A DNA stretch of 64,000 bases. Origin: Peribolospora baueri (taxonomy: Eukaryota; Basidiomycota; Peribolosporomycetes; Peribolosporales; Peribolosporaceae). The stretch lies in NCBI GenBank assembly GCA_029717555.1, contig JAMDHS010000003.1:434001-498000 (forward strand), given 5' to 3'. A program made the position numbers and the translations under genes. Below, piece by piece: positions 1-10,003 of this stretch; the first letter of the stretch is position 1, and each line of letters starts with the position of its first letter. A model generated the notes under the pieces. It was not told the DNA's origin. It did no database searches and worked only from the letters and a program-made list of their open reading frames with translations.

Positions 1-1060
1 GCTCGCATGCGGCGGTGTGTGTGGGTCGGGGCATTCGTTCCACGTCACTCACTAGGCCTTGGCAAGTCCTTGGTTAGGCGCAGATACGGACGGGATCGCC
101 TCGCCTTGTCGAATCGCAGCCATCCCAGTCGGTTTCACATACACATCCCCGTCCTCCATTTGCTCTCCCGCTGTCGCACTCGCACCACAGATACACTCGT
201 CCGACCCGCGCGGGGCCTCCGGACCGGATGCGCCGTCGATCCGATCCGATTGATTCCCTCCGCCGGCCTTGCTCCAACCGGCGGAGGATAACGACGACGG
301 GACGGCCGATGCTCACCCGCCCGTATGGGAGGCGGCAGGCCGCGGGGGAAGGCGGACAGACGTCGGTGGGCGTACGGCAGGTCGCACAAAACGGCGTTCT
401 TGCCGTTTTCGTCTGTTCATGCGCTCTTATGGGCGTACATACATACATACATACACACGCAATCACACAATCACAACCACACACAAGCGCACATACTCAC
501 ACATACACACACAACTATAATCCACTTGCAAGAGAGGCTGGAGGAGAGAGAACGAGAGACCCCGCCGGTTCGGGGTACCCGTACGGGCACGGCCGGCGAC
601 CGTCGAGTCGAGCCGAGCCGTGTCCCGCATCCTTCCCTCGCTCGCCTCGCCTCGCCCGACGTACTCACTTACATATTTGCATCGTATCCGGGGGCGGCAG
701 CGTGACGACGGCTTCTCTGACGGACGACCGCTGATCCAGCTCCCGTTGCTAGAGCCGGCCTAGCTCGTATCGTGATTGTCACGCGGGCCAGCGCCCTCGG
801 ACATGGCGAGCGGTGGAGGAATAAAATTTATATAAACCCACGACCGCTGGCGACACATACGACGAGTCTGCCTCCCTCCCATCGACCCTCCCTTCTTCCT
901 CCCCCGCCCCTCCTTCCTTTCTTCCCTCCCTTCTCCCTGACCCTCCTCTCCGGACGGACAGGTCCCTTCTTCCTCCACCCACCCATCTTTACCTCTCTCC
1001 CTTCCCTTGCCCCTCTTCTCTCCAACCCTCCTTACCTTCTCTTTTCTCCACCCGCTCGCC
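1..1060. promoter_or_regulatory. Upstream region of the carboxypeptidase gene, no gene seen
   Basis: No protein-like reading frame is convincing here. A simple-sequence tract rich in CA and ATAC units lies at about 430-520. A TATA-like motif (TTATATAAAC) sits at 828-837, about 225 bases before the carboxypeptidase start. From about 860 to 1055 the + strand is almost pure pyrimidine (CT-rich), a common layout for core promoters and 5' leaders in GC-rich basidiomycetes. The reading as a promoter is inference. Confidence 0.55.
435..520. repeat. CA/ATAC-rich microsatellite
   Basis: About four tandem ATAC units are followed by loosely repeated CA, CACA and ACAT units. It is low-complexity DNA with no coding signature, of the kind that varies in length between strains. 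Confidence 0.8.
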
Positions 1061-3972
1061 ATGCCCTCCCGCTCCACCGCCAGCCGGCGTAGCCTCGCCT
1101 CGCTCGCCCTGCTCGCGGGCACTGCTTGGCTCGCTTCCTCCCTCGCTTCGCCGTTCGCCCTCGCCGCCCCCGCTTCGGACTCCGTTCCTGTCGGCAAGAG
1201 TCCCCGTGACAGCGCCGCCTTCGTCTCCAAGCTCCGCAGGGAGAAATATGGCGATCAGCTCGCCAGCGCCAGCGCCCGACGCGCTGCCGCCGGAAAGATC
1301 GGCACTCCTGCCGCTCATAACGTCGCTCAACCCGTCACCGCCAAGACCGACTCGACGGCGCCCGCGAAGAGCTACATCACCTTCTCCAACCCCAAGGGTG
1401 AGTAAGGCCCGTCCTTCGAGCCCCTTCGAGGCACCAGGGCTTCCGAGGCTTGCGAGGCACTGTTCAGGGCGAGATGTCGGCCGGCGGCAGGGGCGGGTTC
1501 GATCATGCGCATGGCACCCGCCCCCCCTTCCCCCCGCGGCCGATCAGGACGGTAGGGCACGGCACGGCAAGGCACGGCGGACGGACGAACGGAGGTGCTG
1601 ACGCTCAACTTCTTTTTGCTTTCCTCTTCTTCTTCTTCTTCCATCAGCTGCCGGTGAGTGCCCATCCGATGGGCCCGGCCCGTCTTTCGTCACGACGCTG
1701 CTCAAAGCGGCGGTATCACGCTCACGCTCACGCGACACCTTCCCCTTCCCTTTCTCGCAGAGTTCCACGTCAACACCACCCTCCCCAGCGTCAACTTCAC
1801 CGTCTCTGAGTCTTGGGCCGGAAACCTGCCCATCTCCAGCAAAACCAACGAGTCACGCGAGCTTTTCTTCTGGTTTTGGCCCTCCGAGAACCCCGCCGGC
1901 CAGGATGACGTGATCATCTGGCTCAACGGCGGCCCCGGCTGCAGCTCCCTCGAGGGCTTCTTGGAGGAGAACGGACCGAGTGAGCGGCTTGTTCTCTCCC
2001 TTCACGTTGATTATCACGACGGCCTTCCGTCGATTGTGCGTGCACAACGTCATCTTCTCATCATCTGTTGCCCTATCCATCCCACTCTTCGCCCCTACCA
2101 ATGAGCAGTCAGCTACAAACCCGGTGCGTCCGGACCCAGCCCGAACAACTACTCCTGGACCAACGTTGGCAACATGCTCTGGATCGAGCAGCCCGTTGGC
2201 GTCGGTTTCACCCTCGTGAGCGATCTCGTCTCGTCTTCGTCGCGAGGCGCATCGGTGGCCCTGCTCCACTTCCGATGACGTGACGTTCGCGCCGCTGATC
2301 AGGTCCTTTCTCCTCGAACGCATACATGCGTGTATACACATGTGCAGGGCACGCCCGACATCGCCACCCAGACGGCCTTGGCCCAAGAGTTCATTGGCTT
2401 CTTGGACCAGTTCTACAACACCTTCGACGAGCTCAAGGGCAAGAAGCTCTGGATCACCGGCGAGTCTTACGCCGGCAAGTACGTGCGTATACCTTCCGTC
2501 TTCTCCTCTTCTTCTCCATCTGACCGTCGCTGTCGGCGTGGTCGAGAATTCGGTACTAACCCCCGGCATCTCCCACTTTTATAGATCCCGTACATCGCCA
2601 ATGCGATCTACAAGGGCGGCAACCAGTTCAACCTGCAAGGCGTGGCCTTCAACGACCCCTCCTTCACCAACCAAGTCCTTCAGGAAGACGTCATCACTGC
2701 CCAGTTCTCCCAAGAGCACCAGCAGACGCTCGGCTTCAACGACACTTTCCTCGAGAGCCTCGTACAGAGAGCTGACCAGTGCGGCTTCACCAAGTACATC
2801 GAAGACAACTACAACTACCCGCCCAAGGGCAAGAACGGTCCCGTGCCGTCCAACGGGGGCAATTGCGGCGTCTTCAACGACTTCTACAACGCTGCTCTCG
2901 ATGCCAACCCTTGCTTCAATATTTACCGGTACGTCCGTTCAACTTGGCCTCGTTCTCGTCTGATCGATCGACTAACAGACTTGGCTTTCTTTCGTTTCGC
3001 CGACGGTGCGGTCGCTCACAGCATCACCGAGTGAGCCTAATTCCACCTTGGAACGTGGCCGCATCGGCGACGCACGACATTTCTCGACTCTCATTGACTT
3101 CGTGCCTTCGCTCCTTCTTTCTCTTCCACCACAGCAAATGCCCTACGCCCAACGACCCACTCGGAGGCGTCAATGGCAACAGCAGCACCCCGACCTGGTT
3201 CGATAACCCCGATCTCCGTAACGCCATCCACGCCCCCGACCAGAAGTGGAACCTTTGCACCAGCAAGAACGTCTTCACCGGTCCCATTGGCACCGGCGTG
3301 AGTAGCCGCCGAGTACTGAGCGGCTGGGAGACGATGGAGTGCGCCTCGCGCACCGGTAGGATATTTCTGACCTTCTCTCCCTCTCTGTCCCCGATGAAAA
3401 TCATCTGTGAATTCAGGACATGTCTCCTCCGCCGGACTCCAACGGCGTCGTGACCAACGTGATCGACTCTTCGCCCGCCAAGCGCACCATCATCCAGCAC
3501 GGCCTAATCGACGCCGTCCTGTTCGCCAACGGCTCCAAGATCGCCATCCAAGGCCTCACCTGGGGCGGCAAGCAGGGCTTCCAGGCGCCCATCAACCAGA
3601 CCCTCATCGTCGATGGACAGGAGGCCGGCCAGTTCACCACCGAGCGTGGCCTCACCTTTGCTCAGATCGAGGGCTCCGGCCACATGGTGCGTGGATGCAT
3701 GAAGAGGTCCTCCGCAGACAGATGGGGCCAAAGGCAGCACTCACTCACTCACCTGCCTTCACCACCCTCCGCGCGTCCCCCCGACGCCACTATAGATCCC
3801 CGAGGACAAGCCCTCCGTTGGCTTGAAGTTCTGCAAGGCGAGTGTAGAGTCCCTCGTCCCTATTCTTTGTTCGTCGTCTCTCGTCTTCCACGTCCCACTG
3901 ACATCCTCCCTTTCGCTCCCGCTTTCCGTCCTTCAGTTCCTCGTCGGCCAGGTCACTTCTCTCAGCTCGTAA
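1061..3972 (+). CDS. Serine carboxypeptidase, peptidase family S10
   Basis: Removes C-terminal residues from peptides in the secretory pathway, vacuole or outside the cell. Nine exons join in frame to 586 residues: 1061-1397, 1761-1979, 2109-2215, 2348-2482, 2585-2928, 3022-3030, 3135-3297, 3417-3686, 3796-3972. The N-terminus has a hydrophobic signal sequence (about residues 10-35) and then a propeptide-like stretch. Family motifs are present: NGGPGCSS (oxyanion region), GESYAGKY with the catalytic Ser, HGLIDAVL with the likely catalytic Asp, and GSGHM with the catalytic His. Several N-x-S/T sequons fit secretion. Exon 6 is only 9 bases; including it gives IYRITDKCP, which matches the spacing IYxIxxxCP I recall from fungal S10 proteins. 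The last exon is read to the first in-frame stop; a further 3' intron there is possible. The family assignment is very safe, the exact subfamily is not. Confidence 0.93.
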
Positions 3973-4706
3973 ACTGCTTACTTCCCTACCCGCATCGCCT
4001 CAACCGGGCGGAGCGTCTGAGCTCACAGAGCCGGCTGTCTCTTCCAGCCTTTGCTTGCCACCTTGCCCCCCACCCCCCCCCCCCCCTCGGTGCCTGCCTT
4101 GCTTGCTTGCTCTCTCTCGCCCCCCGCTCCCGCTTTCGCCTTCTCACACGCCATCTTTTCCCCCCGCCAAGCTGAGCTTCCCATGCTCGCTCGCCCTGTC
4201 GATCGCTGAGCCGGCAGCTCGGCTGCGCTTCGTTCGTTGCCTCGTGTGAAGGAAGAAAAGGATTGGATGGACAATGATGTATGCACGCCATTTGCAATGC
4301 CAAAGGGTGGAAGAAAGGAATACGCGGCGGTTTTTGTCTGAAACAGATTTCACCTCGCCCGGAGCATCTCATCTCATCCGTCCGCTCGAACTGTCTGAAG
4401 AGGCGACGACATGGGTCTCTCTGACCTGGCTGGACGTCCACGAAGATAAAGAGGCAGAAGTGACTGCGGCGTACCCGCTCCCGTTTAAGCCCTACTACCT
4501 CCGCGAGCGAAATTGTTACCTCTGTGCGAGAGTTTGCAATCTTCCTGACTTACAACCTTCACCTCCTCCCCTTCTTCTCCGCCCATCCTCCCCCCTCCTT
4601 TCGCGCTCATTCCCTCGGAGGTTTCTCTCTCTCCCTTGTTCTCCTTCTCTAGGGCTCTTTTTCTTTGCCCCTTTCTGTCATCGTTCGAATCATCGCCTGA
4701 GGAAAA
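3973..4706. other. Intergenic, carboxypeptidase 3' end to GGC1 promoter
   Basis: No gene is seen. It contains an uninterrupted run of 14 C at 4073-4086 inside a wider CT-rich belt (4050-4180), and a second CT-rich belt at 4560-4680 directly before the GGC1 start, which probably belongs to the GGC1 promoter or leader. Confidence 0.5.
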
Positions 4707-6494
4707 ATGGCGCCGACTTTGGGAAAGCACAGGGAGTCCGCTCAGGCCAGGTTGTTGGGCTCCGGCCTTTCCGGTGAGCTTAAGACCACCACCGACCGGC
4801 TTTGAAGTCATAGCCCGGATGAAGTGTGTGGGAGAGATCATTAAAGAAGCTGTATTTCTTATGTCATTTCCCTTACTCTTCCTGTCCTCGTAGGCGTGGC
4901 CGAGCTTCTAGTGTTCCACCCCGTAGACACGGTCGCCAAGCGGTGAGATTCCAGTCCAACTATAGCCTGCTTTTGACCATCTGGTAAAGAAACTGAGGCG
5001 CTTTACTTGGCCATTACCTATCGCAGACTGATGAGTAACAAGCAAAAGGTGAGCTTTCCTTTCCCGCTTTCTCCTTCTTTTCTACGGCATATACCGGCCA
5101 CCAGGCTCTAAATATTGGCGTTCTGTGCATGTAGTGGTCGTCTCTTACCCCCTTTCTGTTGCTGACTGGTGCTACCATCAGGCGGCTTCATACACTGAGG
5201 TCATTTTCAAGTCACATGCGTCTGCAACGGTCCACCGGAAGTTCCTTTCTCTCTTCCCCGGCCTTGGCTAGTGAGTTGCAGCCTACATTTCGCTACCCTG
5301 TTCAACCTACGACTCTGCCATTACACGGCATTGTTCACTCAACTTTATCTCTTACGCTTTTTCAGCGCGGCTGGCTACAAAATCCTCCAGCGAATCTACA
5401 AGTTCGGTGGCCAACCATATTTCAATGACTTCCTCGCAGCCAACTACAAGCAGAGCTTCGCCAACGTCTTCGGAGACAAGAACGGCAAAGCTGTGATGCA
5501 CGCTGCAGCGGGAAGGTGAGCCGTCTGTCCATTGGGTTTCTTGGGACGTACTTGTGGGCTGATTCGCCTGCCTTTCCGCTGTCCACCCTGTTTCTTCCAA
5601 TTTTCTAGCTTGACAGGTATTGGTGAAATCATACTGCTCCCTCTAGACGTTTTGAAGATCAAGCGTCAGACGAACCCTGAAGCTTTTCGTGGCCGCGGCG
5701 TCTTCAAGATTGTCGCGGATGAAGGCTTCGCGCTGTACCGCGGATGGGGATGGACAGCCGCCCGCAACGCGCCGGGGAGTTTTGCTGTGGGTTTGAGCAC
5801 TATTGTCTGTCCTCATGACCACAAGCGCCGTGCGCTAACGTTTATTGGTTGACGACGACGTTCGATATTCAATGTGGCTTTCGTCACAGCTGTTCGGAGG
5901 CTCTGCATTCACCAAGGAGTACCTTTTCGGTTTGAAGGACTACTCCAACGCCACCTGGAGTCAGAACTTCGTCGCATCCATTGCTGGAGCTGTCGCTTCT
6001 ATCACTGGTCAGCCCGGGATTTCCCTTTTTGGTCAGGGCCTTAATGTTCCTCTGCAGAGCATGCTTCCCTGACTGGTTTGGTATCTTCTACGTTCTCTCT
6101 GCCAGTGTCTCAACCCCTTGATCTCATCAAGACTCGGGTACAAAATGGTGCGTTTCGTGTGTCCCCGGCGATCACCCAACTGTATCACTAACGGCATTGT
6201 ATCGATTTTGCAATTGTGCAGCTGACTTCAGCAGCAAGCTTGGCGGTGTGACCGTCGTGAAGGATCTCATCAAGGAAGAAGGCATGACTGCGTTCTTTAA
6301 GGGTTTGACACCGAAGGTGAGCTCTGCTGGTTATCGCTCGGTCCGTCCTTATACACAAATCCACCATAACGTGTTTTCTGTGATGGTGCCATCTTCCTCC
6401 CCTTGTCGTCCAGATTCTTGTAGTCGGCCCCAAGCTGGTCTTTTCCTACACCCTCGCCCAATCACTCATCCCGTGGTTCGGCAAATACGTTTGA
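4707..6494 (+). CDS. GGC1: Mitochondrial GTP/GDP carrier
   Basis: Exchanges GTP for GDP across the inner mitochondrial membrane; in yeast its loss disturbs mitochondrial GTP and iron homeostasis. The spliced product follows yeast Ggc1 closely from end to end: ARLLGSG, FHPVDTVAKRLMSN (first carrier motif PxDxxxxR/K), LFPGLG, YKILQRIYKFGGQP, GIGEIILLPLDVLKIKRQT (second PxD motif), YRGWGWTAARNAPGSFALFG, QPLDLIKTRVQN (third PxD motif), AFFKGLTPK, and a C-terminal KLVFSYTLAQSLIPWF. At least eight exons are used, including a 22-base one (5027-5048) that carries LMSNKQK. The start ATG at 4707 gives the expected short N-terminus without a presequence, as usual for this family. Total length is near the usual 300 residues. 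Confidence 0.95.
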
Positions 6495-6900
6495 ACAACA
6501 TCCCTTTCCTGCCCGTGTTGACTCCCACTCCCCACTCCGTCTACGTATATGTATGTCTTGCTGCCCCCACATTCTGCGGTCCGACGCAATAGATCTTTCC
6601 ATGCTGGACTCGAAATGCTTTCCACCAGGAGACATGCCAAATACATAGCAGAAAAGCGAATTCGATTCAATTCGGAAAAGAGAGCTGAGGAGCAAAGTGC
6701 GATGATGAACATGTTCAATCCCGATTCTGATCTCCTTAGTCTTCCTTCCCTATCTCGTTCTCAACCTTGATCTTGGCTCTTACCTGGTTCCCACCTCGAC
6801 CTCGCTCGGGCTGACTCCCAGCCTTTCTCGTCACTCGTCCATACCTTGCCCTGCAACCTCGATCCCGTTCGACCCCCCCGTTACATTTTCACGAATCCAC
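6495..6900. other. Intergenic between GGC1 and the gag fossil
   Basis: No gene is supported. Short open frames on both strands have no recognisable content. The right part (6770-6890) may belong to the 5' end of the adjoining retroelement remnant, but I cannot define a long terminal repeat there. Confidence 0.4.
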
Positions 6901-6927
6901 CCGGCAGGCACCGAGTCAGCAATCACC

Positions 6928-8200
6928 ATGTCCGGCACAAACGACCTCTCGGACCTAAGTCAATCAGATCCTCACCAGTCTACAGGATCTGCACATCTCC
7001 GGCCATGACACCGACGATGCCAACAGTCGTCAAGAGCTTCGCAACATCATCGCCCCGGTGGTCGCTGCCATCCGCCGCGGAAGCGGCACCCGCCTCATCA
7101 AGGTTCCCCAAGCCGCCGCAGCCCAACAAATTCTCCGGCGCCAAGAGGTCGCACGCCGCTACGGAGGGATTCGTCGCCTCCCTCGACAACTATTTTAAAT
7201 TTTACCAACTTTTGGATGAGCAGAAAATTGATTTTGCCATCACTTGCTTCGAGGGGGACGCACGCCAATGGATCCGCCCTCGTCCGAAACTTGCATCTAG
7301 CCTAGAGGCCAGCATTCCCCCTTCTTGTCGTCCATCGGGAATGGGCCAGGTCAGAATTCACCTTTGTCAGCTCACCGTAGCCCGCCATCTGTTTCTTGCT
7401 TCAGCACTGATCTACAGGATTGGTTTAGGTCGCCACGCTGATCTCAGCGCACGAGAACGAGTCGGGTCCGTCGGGTCGATGTCTGACCATCGTCTGGCTT
7501 GCGCTGGCGCTTATTTGGTCTCCGGTTAGACCACTTCCGTCAACGATCTCCTCAACAGCGTCGGCGTCCAATGCATGCCAGTCGCCGCCGCCATAGGTGT
7601 TAACGTCGCCAAATGAGTCGACTGTATGCGTGCTTGCGCACTTGGGAGGGCTTCATCGGGCAGCTTCTCTCGCGCTTCGGAGACCCCCACTCGTCCAGGA
7701 CCGCGACCGACCAGCTCTTCGCCCTTCGACAGACCGGCTCGGCGAGTGATTACTGTGCCTTCACGAAGAGACTCGGGTGGAACGAGAAGTCACTCGTGAA
7801 GGTCTACCGACGCTCCCTCAGGCAAGAAGTCCAGACCGCGCTCGCCAGCCTCGGACCTGGGGAACCCCACGACCTGGCAACACTCATCGACACTTCGATC
7901 GCCATAGACGACTCAATCTGGCGGGTCAAGAAGCAGGACGTTAGCCGCCCCAGGAGCAGGACTGGTGGCCCCGCCGTCGGCTGGAACAACAGACCCGTCA
8001 GCGCCCCATCCTTCTCTCGGCAGCCAGTCCCCGCTGCAGCACCCCGCGCGAACTTCGAGCTTCAGTACGTCCCAATGGACATCGACGCGACCAGGATCAC
8101 GAAGCGTGGACCGCTAACCGCAGAACAGATGAAGCACAGGGTGGACAACAACAACCTGTGCCTCTACTAATGGAGCCAATCACCTGCTCTCGCAAGGGCC
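6928..8200 (+). mobile_element. Fossil of a Ty3/Gypsy LTR retrotransposon, gag region
   Basis: Two blocks resemble the gag capsid region of fungal Ty3/Gypsy elements: a first near 7120-7280 with NKFSGA, a DNYFKFY-type stretch and FEGDARQW, and a second near 7640-8170 with GFIGQLLSRFGDP and LFALRQTGSASDY. The second block ends with a serine/proline-rich part, a VPMDIDA motif and a PLTAEQ...HRVDNN stretch of the sort found just before a zinc knuckle. The copy is broken by several interruptions, and no protease, reverse transcriptase or integrase was recognised, so it is a partial, inactive and probably old insertion. Identification rests on motif recall; the outer limits are uncertain. Confidence 0.75.
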
Positions 8201-8339
8201 CTCGCCCTTGAACTCGACCCCGATCCCGACCGAGGCACACCGCTCCGCTCCGATGGACGTCGACTACCCCCGACGTCCCCCTTCTTGCGATGCTACGGCA
8301 GCACAGACAGCAGACAAAAGACAGGCTTGCGTGCTTACA

Positions 8340-8631
8340 TCCCATCTCATTCCTCCACGCTCCCGTCGTCCCTCCCAACAGCGCATACATTCTCCTCCTC
8401 CTTCCCTCCCTCGGCCGCCCGCTCGCCCATACCCCCCTTCGTCTTATCCCACGACCACGCCGACGCTGTCTACCATCCCCCTCCTCCACATTCGCGCCCC
8501 ACTTCTCCGCCGTCGAGCCTACGTAGGCCTCCTACAAGTCGACAGCGACAGGCGATTCGCTTCCTGCCCCGCCTTCGTCTTCTCTCTCCTCCCCCTCCTT
8601 CTCCCTTCTCCTCGACGCCGCCGCTGTCAAG
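8340..8631 (+). promoter_or_regulatory. Pyrimidine-rich promoter-like tract before the NAD(P)-binding fragment
   Basis: The + strand is strongly CT-rich up to the ATG at 8632, like the leaders of the carboxypeptidase and GGC1 genes. This suggests that the following gene fragment kept its own promoter and was not captured by the neighbouring retroelement. This is inference. Confidence 0.4.
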
Positions 8632-9220
8632 ATGAGGGCTGACGAGGGATCGGTCAACGTCCTCGTTCTCGGTGAGTCCCTCTCGTTCCCCGTTTGAGTT
8701 CTGGCGGCCTCAACGACCCTCACCCCCTTTTCTTTTCTTCTTTTCTCCCAGGTGGCATGAGCCACATCGAGCCACCGCTCTTCACCTATCTCGTCCCACC
8801 TCCCACCGCAACTTCCTCCGCCTCCGCCCTCGCACCAGGCCCCAAAGTGGCCCACGTGCGAATCGTCGACAAGTTCCTCGTCGGCAGCACCACCTACATC
8901 GACCCGCCCTCAAGGACGCCCGTGTCGAGTACCGCCAGGCCAACCTCGCCGTTCAAGAGACCATACAGAGCAGAGCGCCTTCGACCTCCCCAACGGCGTA
9001 CCTTCCAACACCGACGGTGCCAGCTATGACTTTGTCTTTGATTTCACCGGCGAGGGCGTCGTCGGCAGCGACCATCCCAAGCAGGCGAGCGAGTCTGCGG
9101 TGGCGAGAGAGAGAGAGGTGTCTGTCCGCGAAAGACGGGCTGATCCCTGTCCTTTTTTTTTTTTTCTTGTGCAGCTCCTCAAAGACCGCACGGCGCAAGT
9201 AGCTTCGAGCTTGGCTTGAC
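8632..9220 (+). pseudogene. 5' fragment of an NAD(P)-binding (SDR/epimerase-like) protein gene
   Basis: The ATG at 8632 opens a short exon ending at 8671, spliced to 8752, giving VNVLVLGGMSHIEPPLFTYL and then VRIVDKFLVGSTTYID. This resembles the N-terminal Rossmann fold of a basidiomycete family of extended-SDR-like proteins (LVLGG at the nucleotide-binding turn, VRIVDK at the second strand). The homologous continuation moves to a second frame (KDARVEYRQANLAVQETIQ, about 8908-8970) and then a third (FDLPNGVP...YDFVFDFTGEG, about 8980-9055), so at least two frameshifts fall within about 120 bases. A 3' acceptor near 9174 leads to LLKDRTAQVASSLA and an early stop. Everything normally C-terminal to this is missing; an inverted repeat begins directly after. 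The family assignment is from memory and moderate; the frame breaks are directly visible. Confidence 0.55.
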
Positions 9221-9244
9221 CCCGATCTCGACTTTGACCTTGAC

Positions 9245-9369
9245 CTCGACGTCTCATTCTCGCTTGCGCCACTCCTTCGCCCGGAAGTCGGCAGGCACAA
9301 GCGAGAAAAGGGGCCGAGATGCCGACATCCGGGCGAGGGAGGTGGCGCAAGTGAGAACGAGATGTCGAG
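9245..9369. repeat. Imperfect inverted repeat, arms of about 49 bases
   Basis: The left arm (9245-9293) and right arm (9320-9369) are reverse complements apart from a handful of substitutions and one single-base indel; the loop is about 26 bases. Shared blocks include CTCGACGT and CCGGAAGTCGGCA. A partial third copy of the left arm (GCCCGGAAGTCGGCA and flanks) lies at about 9373-9393. The structure would fold into a long hairpin and lies where the NAD(P)-binding gene fragment ends. Confidence 0.8.
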
Positions 9370-9828
9370 TACCTCCTCGCCCGGAAGTCGGCACCTCGAC
9401 CTCGTTCCCCGCCTTGGACATCGCTCCCGTCTCCGCCTCAGCGTTCACCAACATGCTCCCCGCAGAGGACATATCAGCCCCACGGCATTCTCGACGCCAG
9501 TGACCTCGCAACCTGGGCAATCCTCGCATTCTCGACCCATGCCCACTCCTTCGCCTCCCACGTCACCTACCCGGACAAGCCTATTACCGCTGCACGACTG
9601 AAGGCCATTCGCGAGATCAGTAAGCATGCAAGTCCTAGTATGGCTTCTCACTCGAGTCACGCAGATTTCCCTTCGAAGGCGCCCTGAGTTCGCCCTCAGG
9701 TGTTGTGGAAGCGATGAGTTGAACGGGAAAGATAGGTAGAGGAAGACCAGAAAGACCAGCTCTTTCCCTATCTTTGACCGTTCAACTGCTCAAAAAAAAA
9801 GAGAAAGAGCTACAACATCAGGAAGGGG

Positions 9829-10003
9829 ATACTGTTACAGAGCAAACAGCACCCGGCCGAGGCAACTACTGTACAGGCGAATTTCCACGGGTTCGGCCAC
9901 GTGGCTAAGGTGGCGAACTAACAACGCCTATGGCAGTCACCTCCCGCCTGCGTCCATTACCTCCTTGGGGGGATACCGCAGTGATCGGGTCTCACCCCGT
10001 TAC
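9829..10003 (+). mobile_element. Possible solo LTR or 3' LTR fragment (weak)
   Basis: A purine-rich AGGAAGGGGATAC precedes TGTTACAG, the usual look of a polypurine tract plus the TG start of a Ty3/Gypsy LTR, and about 170 bases on there is CCCCGTTACA, which could be the CA end. I could not match it to a second copy in the window, and the link with the gag fossil at 6.9-8.2 kb is only proximity. Treat as a fossil trace. Confidence 0.3.

Noticed and set aside
4674-4700. GTTCGAATC, which resembles a tRNA B box
   Set aside because: No cloverleaf or A box can be formed around it; it lies in the GGC1 leader.
9400-9670. Protein-like stretch (ILAFSTHAHSFASHV, TYPDKPITAARLKAIREI) followed by a donor-like GTAAGC
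   Set aside because: Could be a further exon of the NAD(P)-binding pseudogene, but I could not align it to the family or link it in frame, so it was not annotated.
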